Positions 10,109 through 18,339 of a stretch of DNA of 64,000 nt are shown in pieces (the stretch's first letter is position 1; every line of letters starts with the position of its first letter). The position numbers and the translations under genes were made by a program. Below the pieces are notes generated by a model that saw only the letters and a list, made by a program, of their open reading frames with translations, was not told the origin of the DNA and did no database searches. Source of the DNA: Streptomyces rubiginosohelvolus (GTDB taxonomy: Bacteria; Actinomycetota; Actinomycetes; Streptomycetales; Streptomycetaceae). The stretch lies in the NCBI RefSeq assembly GCF_014649875.1, contig NZ_BMTW01000013.1, forward strand, positions 62,001 to 126,000, written 5' to 3'.

Positions 10109-10633
10109 TCAGCCCTTCTCGGCGGTGGTCGCGGCGCCGGTGGAGGTCAGGTCGACGGGGCGTACGCCGAAGTGGGACAGGAGGGCGGAACAGGACCGGC
10201 ACGGCGGTGCGTAGCTGCCGTGCAGCGGGTCGCCGTCCTCGCGGATCCGCCGTGCGGTGATCCGCGCGTGCTTGAGCGCGCGCCGCGCCTCCCCGTTGGT
10301 CAGGGGTTTTCGCTGGGCCCGTTTGGAGCGCCCGGTCTCGGCGGCGGTGAGGTGACGGGAGAGCAGTATCGCTTCGGGGCAGCGGCCGGTGAAGCGTTCG
10401 CGCTGGCCGCTGGTGAGGGTGTCGAGGAAGTCCTGGACGAGCGGGTGCAGCACCGGCGGCTGGTCCCCCTTGCCCGCGGTGCAGGTCAGCGTCTCGCCGC
10501 GGACGGACAGCGCGGCGGCCACGGCCGGGAGGATCCCGTCGCGGCGGTGGATCAGTCGGGGCGTACGGCTTGGCTCGGTACTGCTCCAGCTGAGGCGCGG
10601 ATCCCCTGATGTGACGGTTTGTGTGGAATGCAT
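10109..10633 (-). CDS. YwqJ-type deaminase (putative toxin domain, stand-alone)
   Basis: A 174-aa protein with the zinc-site pattern of YwqJ-like deaminases: Cys85-Pro-Glu87 in FTGRCPEAILLSRHL and Cys145-Arg-Ser-Cys148 in YAPPCRSCSALL. The zinc would be bound by three Cys, with Glu87 as proton shuttle. The start at the ATG at 10633 follows GGGAGGG by about 12 nt; the frame continues upstream but without family features. No signal peptide, secretion domain or repeat region is attached, unlike classical polymorphic toxins, so it may act inside the producing cell. Upstream of and probably co-transcribed with the SUKH-3 gene. Confidence 0.8.
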   Translation of the reverse strand: MHSTQTVTSGDPRLSWSSTEPSRTPRLIHRRDGILPAVAAALSVRGETLTCTAGKGDQPPVLHPLVQDFLDTLTSGQRERFTGRCPEAILLSRHLTAAETGRSKRAQRKPLTNGEARRALKHARITARRIREDGDPLHGSYAPPCRSCSALLSHFGVRPVDLTSTGAATTAEKG

Positions 10634-10868
10634 CGTGCTGACGTCCCTCCCTGCAATCCCCCGAGTTGCGGGGACAGCCTGCCAAATGTGCCGGGTGGTG
10701 GGGAAGCTGGGTGGGGGAAACGTGTCTGCGTGTCGCCCGAAGGTGCGAAACTGCCGCCTCACGGTCACGCGCCTGTGACCGTTCGTGACGGAAACGGCGG
10801 GGCGGGACCCCCTGTTGCCCCACCGCTTAGGCTGTGCGGAACACCGGACGCAGCAGGGGGCATCAGCC

Positions 10869-11846
10869 ATGACGACAGGTCGGCTCGGGCAGCAAGCCGC
10901 GCCACCGAACGCCGCCTATGCCGGGCAGGTCGTGCATTTCCCGGATCCGGTCCGGGCGTCCCGGCACCCCGCAGGGGTGCGGATGGACGGGAACGGCCAC
11001 CCGGTTCTCTCGCCGTACGCGCGCGCCGCGGCCGAGATCGCCGACCCGCCTCCGGGCTTCGGCATCGACGAGCTGCGCCTGACCGACTACGTGTCGGCGA
11101 ACGCGGCGATGGCGGCGAGCGGACACGACCTGTGGGACACGATTCCCGCGGTGGCGACCCCGCACGGCTGGACGTGGCACCACGTGCCCGGCGGCCGGCG
11201 GATGGAGCTGGTGCCGGTCGAGGTGAAGGCGCTGCTGCGTCATCACGGCGGCCTCGCGGGTACGGACGTCGACCAGAACCGGCGTGGCACCCGCCCGTTG
11301 CAGGAGACCCGTCCGGCCCACTTCCGGCTGCCGAAGGGCGCGGGCGCGGTGACCGAGCAGCAGGTTCAGGGCGTCGAGGAGGACCTCGGCTACCGGCTGC
11401 CCGGCGCGTACCGCTCCTTCCTCAAGGCGGCGGGCGGTTCGGCCCCCGTGGGTGCGGCGCTGGACGCGGAACTGGGGCTGCTGGTGGACCAGCCGTTCTT
11501 CACGGTGCGTGACGAGGCCGCGATGAACGACCTGGTGTACGTGAACAAGTGTCTGCGGGACCACTTCACCAAGGACTACCTGGGCGTCGCGTTCGTCCAG
11601 GGCGGGATTCTCGCTGTGAAGGTGCGCGGCCAGGACGTCGGTTCGGTGTGGTTCTGCCCGTACGACGATGCCCGGGACCAGGACGGCTGGAGCGTCCAGG
11701 AGCGTGTGGAGCGGCTGCTGCTGCCCTGCGGTACGGACTTCGACGCCTTCCTGGAGCGGCTGGCGGGCAACCCGCCGGAGCTGGAGACCGTGGCGAACCT
11801 GATGGTGGACGGCGGCTTCGCGCGCGCCGTCCCGGTGGAGGGGTGA
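10869..11846 (+). CDS. SMI1/KNR4 (SUKH-1) family protein
   Basis: A 325-aa protein whose second half is a SUKH-1 domain: VTEQQVQGVEEDLGYRLP, AYRSFLKAAGGSAP, then GVAFVQGGILAVKVRGQDVGSVWFCPYDD and FDAFLERLAG. The first half (about residues 1-150) is not recognised but contains DLWDTIPAVATPHGWTWHHV. The ATG at 10869 follows AGGGGG; the divergent deaminase gene starts 235 nt away, so the gap holds promoters for both directions. Its TGA overlaps the GTG of the next gene (GTGA), implying coupled translation with the 855-aa fusion protein. Confidence 0.87.
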   Translation: MTTGRLGQQAAPPNAAYAGQVVHFPDPVRASRHPAGVRMDGNGHPVLSPYARAAAEIADPPPGFGIDELRLTDYVSANAAMAASGHDLWDTIPAVATPHGWTWHHVPGGRRMELVPVEVKALLRHHGGLAGTDVDQNRRGTRPLQETRPAHFRLPKGAGAVTEQQVQGVEEDLGYRLPGAYRSFLKAAGGSAPVGAALDAELGLLVDQPFFTVRDEAAMNDLVYVNKCLRDHFTKDYLGVAFVQGGILAVKVRGQDVGSVWFCPYDDARDQDGWSVQERVERLLLPCGTDFDAFLERLAGNPPELETVANLMVDGGFARAVPVEG

Positions 11847-14410
11847 GCGCGGTGGTGACTTTCGCGCAGGCACAGGATCGGGCGGACGAGTGGGTCAACG
11901 GTGACGTGCCCGCGTATCAGCACCGTGAGGTGCGCGTCCGTGAGTTCGACCTCGGTTTCGTGGTGTGGGCCGAGGACCGGCCGGAGGGTCCCGTCTCGGA
12001 CGGGGGCCGTCAGCGGCTGGTGATCGCCCGGGACAGCGGTGAGGCGACGCTGTGGCCGGGGCTGCCGGTCGGTGAGGTGATCCGGCGGTACGAGGAGGAG
12101 TACGGGACTCCGGCGGGTGCGCCGGCCGCTGCTCCGGAGCCGCCGCAGCGGGTGGATCTGAACCAGACGTCGTTCCTGCTGACGCCGCCGGAGTGGCTCC
12201 AGGAGGCGGCGGACAAGCTGGGGATTCCGGATCACCGCGCGGAGCGCCGGGACGCGGACGCGGCTGCGGCTGCGGCTGAGCCGGCCCCGTCGTCGCCGGC
12301 GTCCGCGGCCCCGTCGCAGCCCACGCCCCCGGTTCCGGCTGCGTCTTCGCCCTCGGTCCCGTCGCAGGCCCCGTCTTCGCCCTCGGCCCCGTCCCCTTCC
12401 GTACCGGCGTCGGGTCAGACTCCCGTTCCCGGTCCCGTCGCCGCGGACGCGACGCCGCCCTCCGCCCCCTCCTGGCCCGCCGCCGACGGTGGCGAGGCCT
12501 ACGAGCCCACGGCTTCCGACGGTGTGCCCGCCGGGGCGACCCCGTGGGCCGGTACGGACACCAACTCCGATTCCGACGACGCGGCGGTCCCGCTGCCCGC
12601 GACGGTTTTCGCACCGCCGCTGTCGGGGACGGACGACGAGGAGGCCCCGCCGCCGGTCGTTCCGGCGGAGGCGCCCACCGCGCTCATGTCGGGTGGCAGC
12701 CAGTTGCCGCGTACGCAGGTGGCCCCGGCGCTCCGGCCGGAGCAGGGCGCTTCGGACGGGACCGGTGACATCGCCGACGCGGCCACCAGCAAGGCCGTGG
12801 TGCCGCCGCGCGGGGCGCGTGGGGGCGGTCCGTCGACCCCGCCGCCGCCCGGTGCCCCGGGGATTCCCGGCAGGCCTCCCGGTGCGACGCCGCCGCCCTC
12901 GGGTCCGGGTGCGCCCGGCGCCCCCGCGGGTGGGTACGTCCCGACGCAGCTCGTCTCGCAGCTCGGCCCGCCCGGCGCCACCCCGCCGGGCCCGCCCGGG
13001 CCGCCGCCGGGTTCCACCCCGCCGCCCGCTCCGCCCGGCCCGCCCGCGGCCCCCGGTTCCACGCCGCCTCCGGGCGGCGGGGTGCACCATGCCGCGACGA
13101 TGCTCGCCGACGGGAGCAGCATCGGCGCGGGCGTCCCCGGCGCGCCCAGGCCGCCGGGCCCGCCCGGTGCTCCGGGTGCTCCGCAGCCCCCCGGGCCTCC
13201 CGGTCCGCCGCCGGGTTCCACGCCGCCTCCGGGTGGCGGGGTGCACCACGCCGAGACGATGTTCGCGGGTCCGGGCCAGGTCGGCCCGCCCGGCCCGCCC
13301 GGGGCCCCGGGCGGTTCGGTGGGTGGCCCCGGTCCCGTACCGCAGCCGCCGGGTCCGCCCGGTCCTCCCGGTCCGCCGCCCGGCGGGCACACCCCGCCGC
13401 CTCCGGCGTACGGCTATCCGCAGCAGCCCACCGGTCAGCCGACCGTGGGCCCCGGCTACCAGGCCGTGCTGCGGTTCCGGGCTCCGGACGGCAGCGAGCA
13501 GCAGCTGATCCGCCGCTCGGCGCCGGGTACTCCGCACCCCGAGTGGCAGATGCTGCACGAGCTCCGGGCGATGAACGTGCCGCCGCAGCAGGTCATCGAG
13601 CTCCACACGGAGCTGGAGTCCTGCGAGCTGCCGGGCGGGTACTGCGCGCGGATGATCCGGGAGACCTGGCCGCAGGTGCGGATCACCAGCGTCGCTCCGT
13701 ACGGCACGGATCACGCCAGCCGCCAGCAGGGCATGCAGCATCTGCTGACGCACCAGGGCGAGCTGCACCAGGTGGCGGACGGCCCGGCGCGGCCCGCGCC
13801 GGTGCGGGCGCCGCTGCCGCAGATGCCGCCCGCGCCCGCGCTGCCGCCGGAGGCGATCGCCGAGGAGCTGGCGCAGGCGTTCGGTCCGCAGGGCATTCTC
13901 CGGTTCGACCAGCGGGCGGTGTCCCGTCAGGGCGTGCCGGAGGTCGTCGCGCGCACCCTGGTGTGGGCGGGGCTGCCCGCCGATTTCGGGCCGTTCTTCT
14001 GGGCGCAGCCGGGGCAGCCGGTGGTGCCGACGCTGGCCGAGCTGGCCGCGCAGCGCCAGGTGCAGCCGGCGCCGGACGCGGGGTCGTACCTGGTGATGGG
14101 TACGGACTTCGGCCGGGCGATCTGTGTGCAGTACGGGACGGCGAACATCGTGGCCGTGCCGGTGGAGGCGGGCCCCGGCGGGCAGCCGGTACCGCCGCAG
14201 TTCGTGAACACGGGGCTGCCCGAGTTCGTGCGGTCGATGGCACTGCTGGGCCGGATGTGGCGGCTGCGGTACGGGCTGAACCCGGAGCAGGCGGGCCGTT
14301 GGACCGTCGACTTCCAGGCACAGCTGGTGGCGCTGGACCCGGCGGCGCTGGCGTCGCCGGAGAGCTGGTGGTCGGTGCTGCTGGAGCAGATGTGGGACGG
14401 CTTGATCTGA
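11843..14410 (+). CDS. Multi-domain protein: immunity-like N-terminus, collagen-like linker, deaminase-like domain, SUKH-4-like C-terminus
   Basis: An 855-aa protein starting at a GTG that overlaps the SUKH-1 stop. Residues 1-95 resemble small immunity-like domains (VREFDLGFVVWAEDRP, LPVGEVIRRYEEEYG). About 120-535 is a Pro/Gly/Ala/Ser linker with many PPG and GPPG repeats. About 540-650 matches the group annotated as nucleic acid/nucleotide deaminase: VIELHTELESCELPGGYC, with candidate zinc ligands His588, Cys594 and Cys601 and catalytic Glu590. The Cys spacing (x6) differs from the usual PCxxC. About 670-855 reads as a SUKH-4-like domain (LVMGTDFGRAICVQYGT). No signal peptide. Toxin-like and immunity-like modules in one chain suggest a self-held or regulatory protein rather than an exported toxin. 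Confidence 0.8.
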   Translation: MSAVVTFAQAQDRADEWVNGDVPAYQHREVRVREFDLGFVVWAEDRPEGPVSDGGRQRLVIARDSGEATLWPGLPVGEVIRRYEEEYGTPAGAPAAAPEPPQRVDLNQTSFLLTPPEWLQEAADKLGIPDHRAERRDADAAAAAAEPAPSSPASAAPSQPTPPVPAASSPSVPSQAPSSPSAPSPSVPASGQTPVPGPVAADATPPSAPSWPAADGGEAYEPTASDGVPAGATPWAGTDTNSDSDDAAVPLPATVFAPPLSGTDDEEAPPPVVPAEAPTALMSGGSQLPRTQVAPALRPEQGASDGTGDIADAATSKAVVPPRGARGGGPSTPPPPGAPGIPGRPPGATPPPSGPGAPGAPAGGYVPTQLVSQLGPPGATPPGPPGPPPGSTPPPAPPGPPAAPGSTPPPGGGVHHAATMLADGSSIGAGVPGAPRPPGPPGAPGAPQPPGPPGPPPGSTPPPGGGVHHAETMFAGPGQVGPPGPPGAPGGSVGGPGPVPQPPGPPGPPGPPPGGHTPPPPAYGYPQQPTGQPTVGPGYQAVLRFRAPDGSEQQLIRRSAPGTPHPEWQMLHELRAMNVPPQQVIELHTELESCELPGGYCARMIRETWPQVRITSVAPYGTDHASRQQGMQHLLTHQGELHQVADGPARPAPVRAPLPQMPPAPALPPEAIAEELAQAFGPQGILRFDQRAVSRQGVPEVVARTLVWAGLPADFGPFFWAQPGQPVVPTLAELAAQRQVQPAPDAGSYLVMGTDFGRAICVQYGTANIVAVPVEAGPGGQPVPPQFVNTGLPEFVRSMALLGRMWRLRYGLNPEQAGRWTVDFQAQLVALDPAALASPESWWSVLLEQMWDGLI

Positions 14411-14464
14411 TCTGACCCGGTCTGCCGGCCCGGTCCGGCGGTCAGGCTTCATGGTCCGGCCGAG

Positions 14465-14493
14465 GCGCCCGAACCCTTCGCGGGTTCGGGCGC
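14465..14493 (+). terminator. Terminator after the SUKH/deaminase operon
   Basis: GCGCCCGAACCC at 14465-14476 and GGGTTCGGGCGC at 14482-14493 form a perfect 12-bp stem with a TTCGC loop, 55 nt after the stop of the 855-aa gene, followed by TTCGCTGTG. Confidence 0.8.
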
Positions 14494-14628
14494 TTCGCTG
14501 TGTGCCGGTTCGGCCGGATCTGTGATGCCGGTCGCTTCCGGCCGGAATGACGCTGATCGATTCCGACTTCCGGCACCAATTGCCGCATCCTTGGCGTATC
14601 GCGGTAGGTCGGAGAGAGGGCTTCAGGG

Positions 14629-15561
14629 ATGAGTGCTGGACCGGTGTCCGCGTTCGACGTCGTCGGTGTCCGGGGGAAGGGATACCGCCCGGAGCAGGTG
14701 GACCGTGCGATGGCCGCCCTGACGGCCGAGCGGGACGGGGCGCTCGCCGAGATCGTGCGGCTGACCGGCCGGGCCGAGGAGCTGCACGCCGAGGCGGCCC
14801 GGCTGGCGGAGACCGTCGCGACGCTGCCCGTGCAGGACTACGCCGAGCTGGGGGAGCGGGCGCAGCGGATCCTGGCCCTGGCCGGGGACGAGGCCCAGGC
14901 GCTGGAGGCCGGGGCCGTGGCGGCGGGCCAGGCGCTGCGGGACGAGGCGGAGGCGGCGGGCCGGGCCGCCGGGGACGCGGCGCGCGAGGCGGCCGATGCG
15001 GTGCGCGCGGCGGCGGACCGGGCGGCGGAGGAGCGGGTGGCCGCCGCGGTCCGGGAGGCGGAAGGGCTGCTGGCGGCGGCCCGGCAGGACGCCGAGGAGG
15101 TGCGGGAGGCCGCCGCGTCGGCGATGGCGGCGACCCGTGACCGTACGGCGAGCGTGCTGGCCCACCAGGAGCAGGAGCACGCGGAGCGCCTCAAGGCGGC
15201 CGAGGCCGAAATGGCCGCCGAGGAAGCCGCGTTGGAGGCCCGGCACACGGAGCTGACCGAGCGGGCCGAGGCGCTGCTCACGGAGGCGGGCCGGCACCTC
15301 GCCGCCACGCAGGAGGCCGCCCGGCACGGCCAGGAGGACGCGGAGGCGCGGGCGGCGGAGCTGCTGGCCGAGGCCCGGTTCCGGGAGGAGCGGGTGGTCC
15401 GGGAGACGGAGCGGATCCTGCGGGAGCACGAGGAGGGCCGCGAGGAGGTCCAGGCGCACATGGCGCACGTCCGCAGCTCGCTGGCGGCGTTGACGGGGCG
15501 GGTGACGTCGAACGACGACGGGAACGAGGGCGGGGACGAGAACGAGAGCGAGGGGGCCTGA
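14629..15561 (+). CDS. DivIVA-like coiled-coil protein (often annotated cellulose-binding protein)
   Basis: A 310-aa protein, almost entirely Ala/Glu/Arg-rich coiled coil from about residue 25 to 290. The N-terminus FDVVGVRGKGYRPEQVDRAMAAL resembles the short DivIVA/Wag31 membrane-targeting domain (F..V..RGY...QVD). Streptomyces carry several such cytoskeletal or scaffold-like proteins, commonly annotated as cellulose-binding; cellulose binding is not evident here. The ATG at 14629 follows GAGAGGG. Lies alone between two terminator-like regions; a polar-growth or scaffold role is inference. Confidence 0.82.
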   Translation: MSAGPVSAFDVVGVRGKGYRPEQVDRAMAALTAERDGALAEIVRLTGRAEELHAEAARLAETVATLPVQDYAELGERAQRILALAGDEAQALEAGAVAAGQALRDEAEAAGRAAGDAAREAADAVRAAADRAAEERVAAAVREAEGLLAAARQDAEEVREAAASAMAATRDRTASVLAHQEQEHAERLKAAEAEMAAEEAALEARHTELTERAEALLTEAGRHLAATQEAARHGQEDAEARAAELLAEARFREERVVRETERILREHEEGREEVQAHMAHVRSSLAALTGRVTSNDDGNEGGDENESEGA

Positions 15562-15610
15562 GCGCCCGAGCGCACCGGGCGCCCGAGCGCACCGAGCGCC
15601 CCGAGCGCCG
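15561..15610. repeat. 17-bp tandem repeat after the coiled-coil gene
   Basis: The unit RGCGCCCGAGCGCACCG occurs at 15561-15577 and 15578-15594, with a degraded third copy after 15595. It begins inside the stop codon of the coiled-coil gene and may have arisen by slippage. Confidence 0.7.
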
Positions 15611-15767
15611 CCCCGTGTGACCGAGCGCGTGGGCGCGGCGAAGCGGTCCGGTCTTTCGTCGTCCCATTGGCCCGGGATACCGATCCGTTCGCGGCCTACG
15701 GTGGTGATCGTTCCTCCCGGAGAAACGTCCAGGAGGGCACGACAGCCCACTTGTTGAGGAGTTCCGC

Positions 15768-16751
15768 ATGCTGCGACGTCGTATCGGAGGGCCCGCCGGT
15801 CCCCTGGCCAGCGCTCTGGCCCTGGGCACGCTGCCGTTCGGCACCACGGTGGACGAGAAGACGTCCTTCGCCATCCTGGACCGGTTCGTCGAGGCGGGCG
15901 GCAACCTCCTCGACACCGCCAACGCCTACGCGTTCTGGGTTCCGGGCGGCACCGGGGACGAGAGCGAGGCGACCATCGGCCGCTGGCTCGCCGCCCGGGG
16001 CGTGCGCGACGAGGTGCTGATCTCCACCAAGGCGGGGGCGCGGCCCACCGTGCCCGGCACCGGCCTGGAGACGGCCGAGGGGCTGTCGGGGGCGGTCGTC
16101 ACCAAGGCCGCCGAGGACAGCCTGCGCCGCCTGGGCACGGACCGCCTCGATGTGTACTGGGCCCATCTTGAAGACCGGACCGTCCCGTTGGAGGAGACGG
16201 TCGAGGCCCTCGACTCCCTGGTCAAGGACGGCAAGGCGACCGTCCTCGGCTGCTCGAACCACGCCACCTGGCGAACGGAGCGGGCGCGCGCCGTGGCCCG
16301 TGCGGGCGGGATGACGCCCTACACCTGCGTCCAGCAGCGCTACTCCTACCTCCAGCCGCGCTTCGACCTGAGCCTGCCGGAGAGCGCGCACGTGCACGTC
16401 ACGCCGGAGCTGCTCGACTATCTGCGGGCCGAGTCCGACCTGACGCTGATGGCCTACTCGGCGCTGATCTCGGGCGCGTACACCCGGGCGGACAAGCCGC
16501 TGCCGGAGGCGTACGACCACCCGGGCAGCGCGCGGCGGCTCGCGGTGCTCGGCGAGGTGGCCGGTGAACTGGGGGCGACGCCGAACCAGGTGGTGCTGGC
16601 CTGGCTGATGGCCGGTGACCCGCCGGTCATCCCGATCGTGGGCGTCAGCTCGGTCGAGCAGCTGGACGAGGTGCTGGGGGCGGCTGAGCTGCGGCTGCCG
16701 GAGGAGCTCAAGGCCCGCCTGGACTCGGCGGACTCCGGTCAGGCCGACTGA
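15768..16751 (+). CDS. Aldo/keto reductase
   Basis: NADPH-dependent oxidoreductase of the aldo/keto reductase superfamily, 327 aa. The catalytic tetrad is visible: Asp and Tyr in NLLDTANAYAFW, Lys in LISTKAG, and His in DVYWAHLED. The C-terminal IPIVGVSSVEQLDE helps bind the cofactor phosphate. The ATG at 15768 has GAGGAG 6-7 nt upstream. It converges on the MocR gene with a 13-nt overlap of the 3' ends. The substrate cannot be told. Confidence 0.92.
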   Translation: MLRRRIGGPAGPLASALALGTLPFGTTVDEKTSFAILDRFVEAGGNLLDTANAYAFWVPGGTGDESEATIGRWLAARGVRDEVLISTKAGARPTVPGTGLETAEGLSGAVVTKAAEDSLRRLGTDRLDVYWAHLEDRTVPLEETVEALDSLVKDGKATVLGCSNHATWRTERARAVARAGGMTPYTCVQQRYSYLQPRFDLSLPESAHVHVTPELLDYLRAESDLTLMAYSALISGAYTRADKPLPEAYDHPGSARRLAVLGEVAGELGATPNQVVLAWLMAGDPPVIPIVGVSSVEQLDEVLGAAELRLPEELKARLDSADSGQAD

Positions 16752-18202
16752 CCGCCGTACGTGGCCGACCGGCCGTCCCGTACGCGTTCCACGGCCTGGG
16801 CCAGGCGCCGGACGGCTTCCGGCACCGCCCGGTCGGTGAGGTTCCCGTAACCGACGACGAGGGTCGAGACCGAGGGGTCCGCCCCGGGGTCCTCCGGCGC
16901 CATCCGGTAGTCGTCCAGGCTCGCCAGGCGTACGTCGTGGCCGGCCGCTTCCTTCACCACGTCGCCCGCCGGGCAGTCGCGCAGGGGGAGCAGCAGATGG
17001 AATCCGGCGGCCGCCCCGCCGACGGCCGCTTCGGGCAGGTGCGAGGCGAGTTCGCGCAGGAGGTGGTCGCGGCGGCGTTTGTAGCGCAGCCGGGAGGCGC
17101 GCAGGTGGCGGTCGTAGGAGCCGGACGTGAGGAAGCGGGAGAAGGCGTCCTGGTCGATGACGGGGGGCGGGGCGCCTCCGCTGTCCCGGGCGACGAGGGC
17201 CGCGGTCCAGCGGCCGGGAGCGGCGACCCAGCCCAGCCGTACGGCGGGGGAGAGCGTCTTGCTGAGCGAACCGAGCAGGGCGACATGGTCCGGCGCCATG
17301 CCCTGGAGGGCCCCCACCGGGTGGCGGTCGTAGCGGAACTCGGCGTCGTAGTCGTCCTCCATGATCAGGCCGTCCACCTCCCGGGCCCAGTCGGCCAGTT
17401 CCGCGCGGCGGGTGGGCGCGAGGACGACGCCGGTGGGGAACTGGTGCGCCGGGGCAACGATCACCGCCCGCACGCCCGTCGCCCGGCGCAACAGGTCGAC
17501 CCGCAGCCCTTGTTCGTCCACCGCGACCGGCACCGGTGTCAGGCCCGCCGCGGCCACGGTCAGGCGCAGCTGGGTCCAGCCGGGGTCCTCGACCGCGACC
17601 CGGGTGTGCCCGGCGGCCCGCAGCGCCCGGCACAGCCGCAGGACACCGTCCAACGTGCCCGCGCAGATGACGAGTTGATCCGGCTCCACGCGGGCTCCGC
17701 GCCCGCGCGCGAGGTAGGAGGCGAGCTGTCGGCGCAGCCTCGGCAGTCCCGCCGCATCGGGGTAGCCCAGCTCGTCCCAGGTCAGTTCGGTGGTGGCGGC
17801 CCGGACCATGTCGGCCCAGCGCTTACGCGGGAACGCGCGCAGGTCGGGGACGCCCGGCAGCAGGTCGAACCGGGGCGTCCACCGCGATGCGCCCGCGCCG
17901 GCGTCCCGGGGCGCGGTGACACCGGCGTGCGCCCGCACCCGGGTGGCCGAGCCGCTGCGGGCCTCGAAGTAGCCCTCGGCGACGAGCTGGGCGTACGCCT
18001 CGGTCACCACCCAGCGGGAGCACCGCAGATCCGCCGCGAGGACGCGGCTCGGGGGCAGGGTGCTGCCCACGGCGAGCCGCCCGTCGGCGACGGCGGCCCG
18101 CAGCGCGCGGGCCAGCCGTGTGTGCAGAGGGCCGTCGGCGGGATCCGCCAGCTCCAGGAAGGTCCCCCACGCGGGCCCGGTCCGCTCACGGTCATGCGTC
18201 AC
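16739..18202 (-). CDS. MocR/PdxR-type regulator (GntR HTH + aminotransferase domain)
   Basis: A 487-aa transcription factor with a GntR winged helix at about residues 20-85 (VGSTLPPSRVLAADLRCSRW, VTEAYAQLVAEGYFEAR) fused to a class I aminotransferase-like domain (about 125-475). The PLP lysine is in LLGSLSKTLSPAVRLGW. MocR proteins sense PLP or amine metabolites and often regulate divergent genes; here the divergent neighbour is the P450 at 18340. The start is GTG at 18202. Confidence 0.92.
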   Translation of the reverse strand: MTHDRERTGPAWGTFLELADPADGPLHTRLARALRAAVADGRLAVGSTLPPSRVLAADLRCSRWVVTEAYAQLVAEGYFEARSGSATRVRAHAGVTAPRDAGAGASRWTPRFDLLPGVPDLRAFPRKRWADMVRAATTELTWDELGYPDAAGLPRLRRQLASYLARGRGARVEPDQLVICAGTLDGVLRLCRALRAAGHTRVAVEDPGWTQLRLTVAAAGLTPVPVAVDEQGLRVDLLRRATGVRAVIVAPAHQFPTGVVLAPTRRAELADWAREVDGLIMEDDYDAEFRYDRHPVGALQGMAPDHVALLGSLSKTLSPAVRLGWVAAPGRWTAALVARDSGGAPPPVIDQDAFSRFLTSGSYDRHLRASRLRYKRRRDHLLRELASHLPEAAVGGAAAGFHLLLPLRDCPAGDVVKEAAGHDVRLASLDDYRMAPEDPGADPSVSTLVVGYGNLTDRAVPEAVRRLAQAVERVRDGRSATYGGQSA

Positions 18203-18339
18203 AGCCGGAGATCGTAGCGGCCGGGATGCCGTACCGGCCCGGGGATTTCGCGACCCGTGGCTCTTGCATATATCCGCCGGTACGAGCTGAATAAGTCATG
18301 CACCTCGCAGTTCCCCGTTCTGCTTGCAAGGGAGTGGTC

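Noticed and set aside
12500..13440. Collagen-like GPP repeats as a mobile or CRISPR-like repeat
   Set aside because: Irregular codon-level repeats in one reading frame coding a Pro/Gly linker; no spacer structure.
11576..14452. A 958-codon antisense frame under the 855-aa gene
   Set aside because: Arg/Gly low-complexity; the plus-strand frame has recognisable SUKH and deaminase-like parts and a coupled start.
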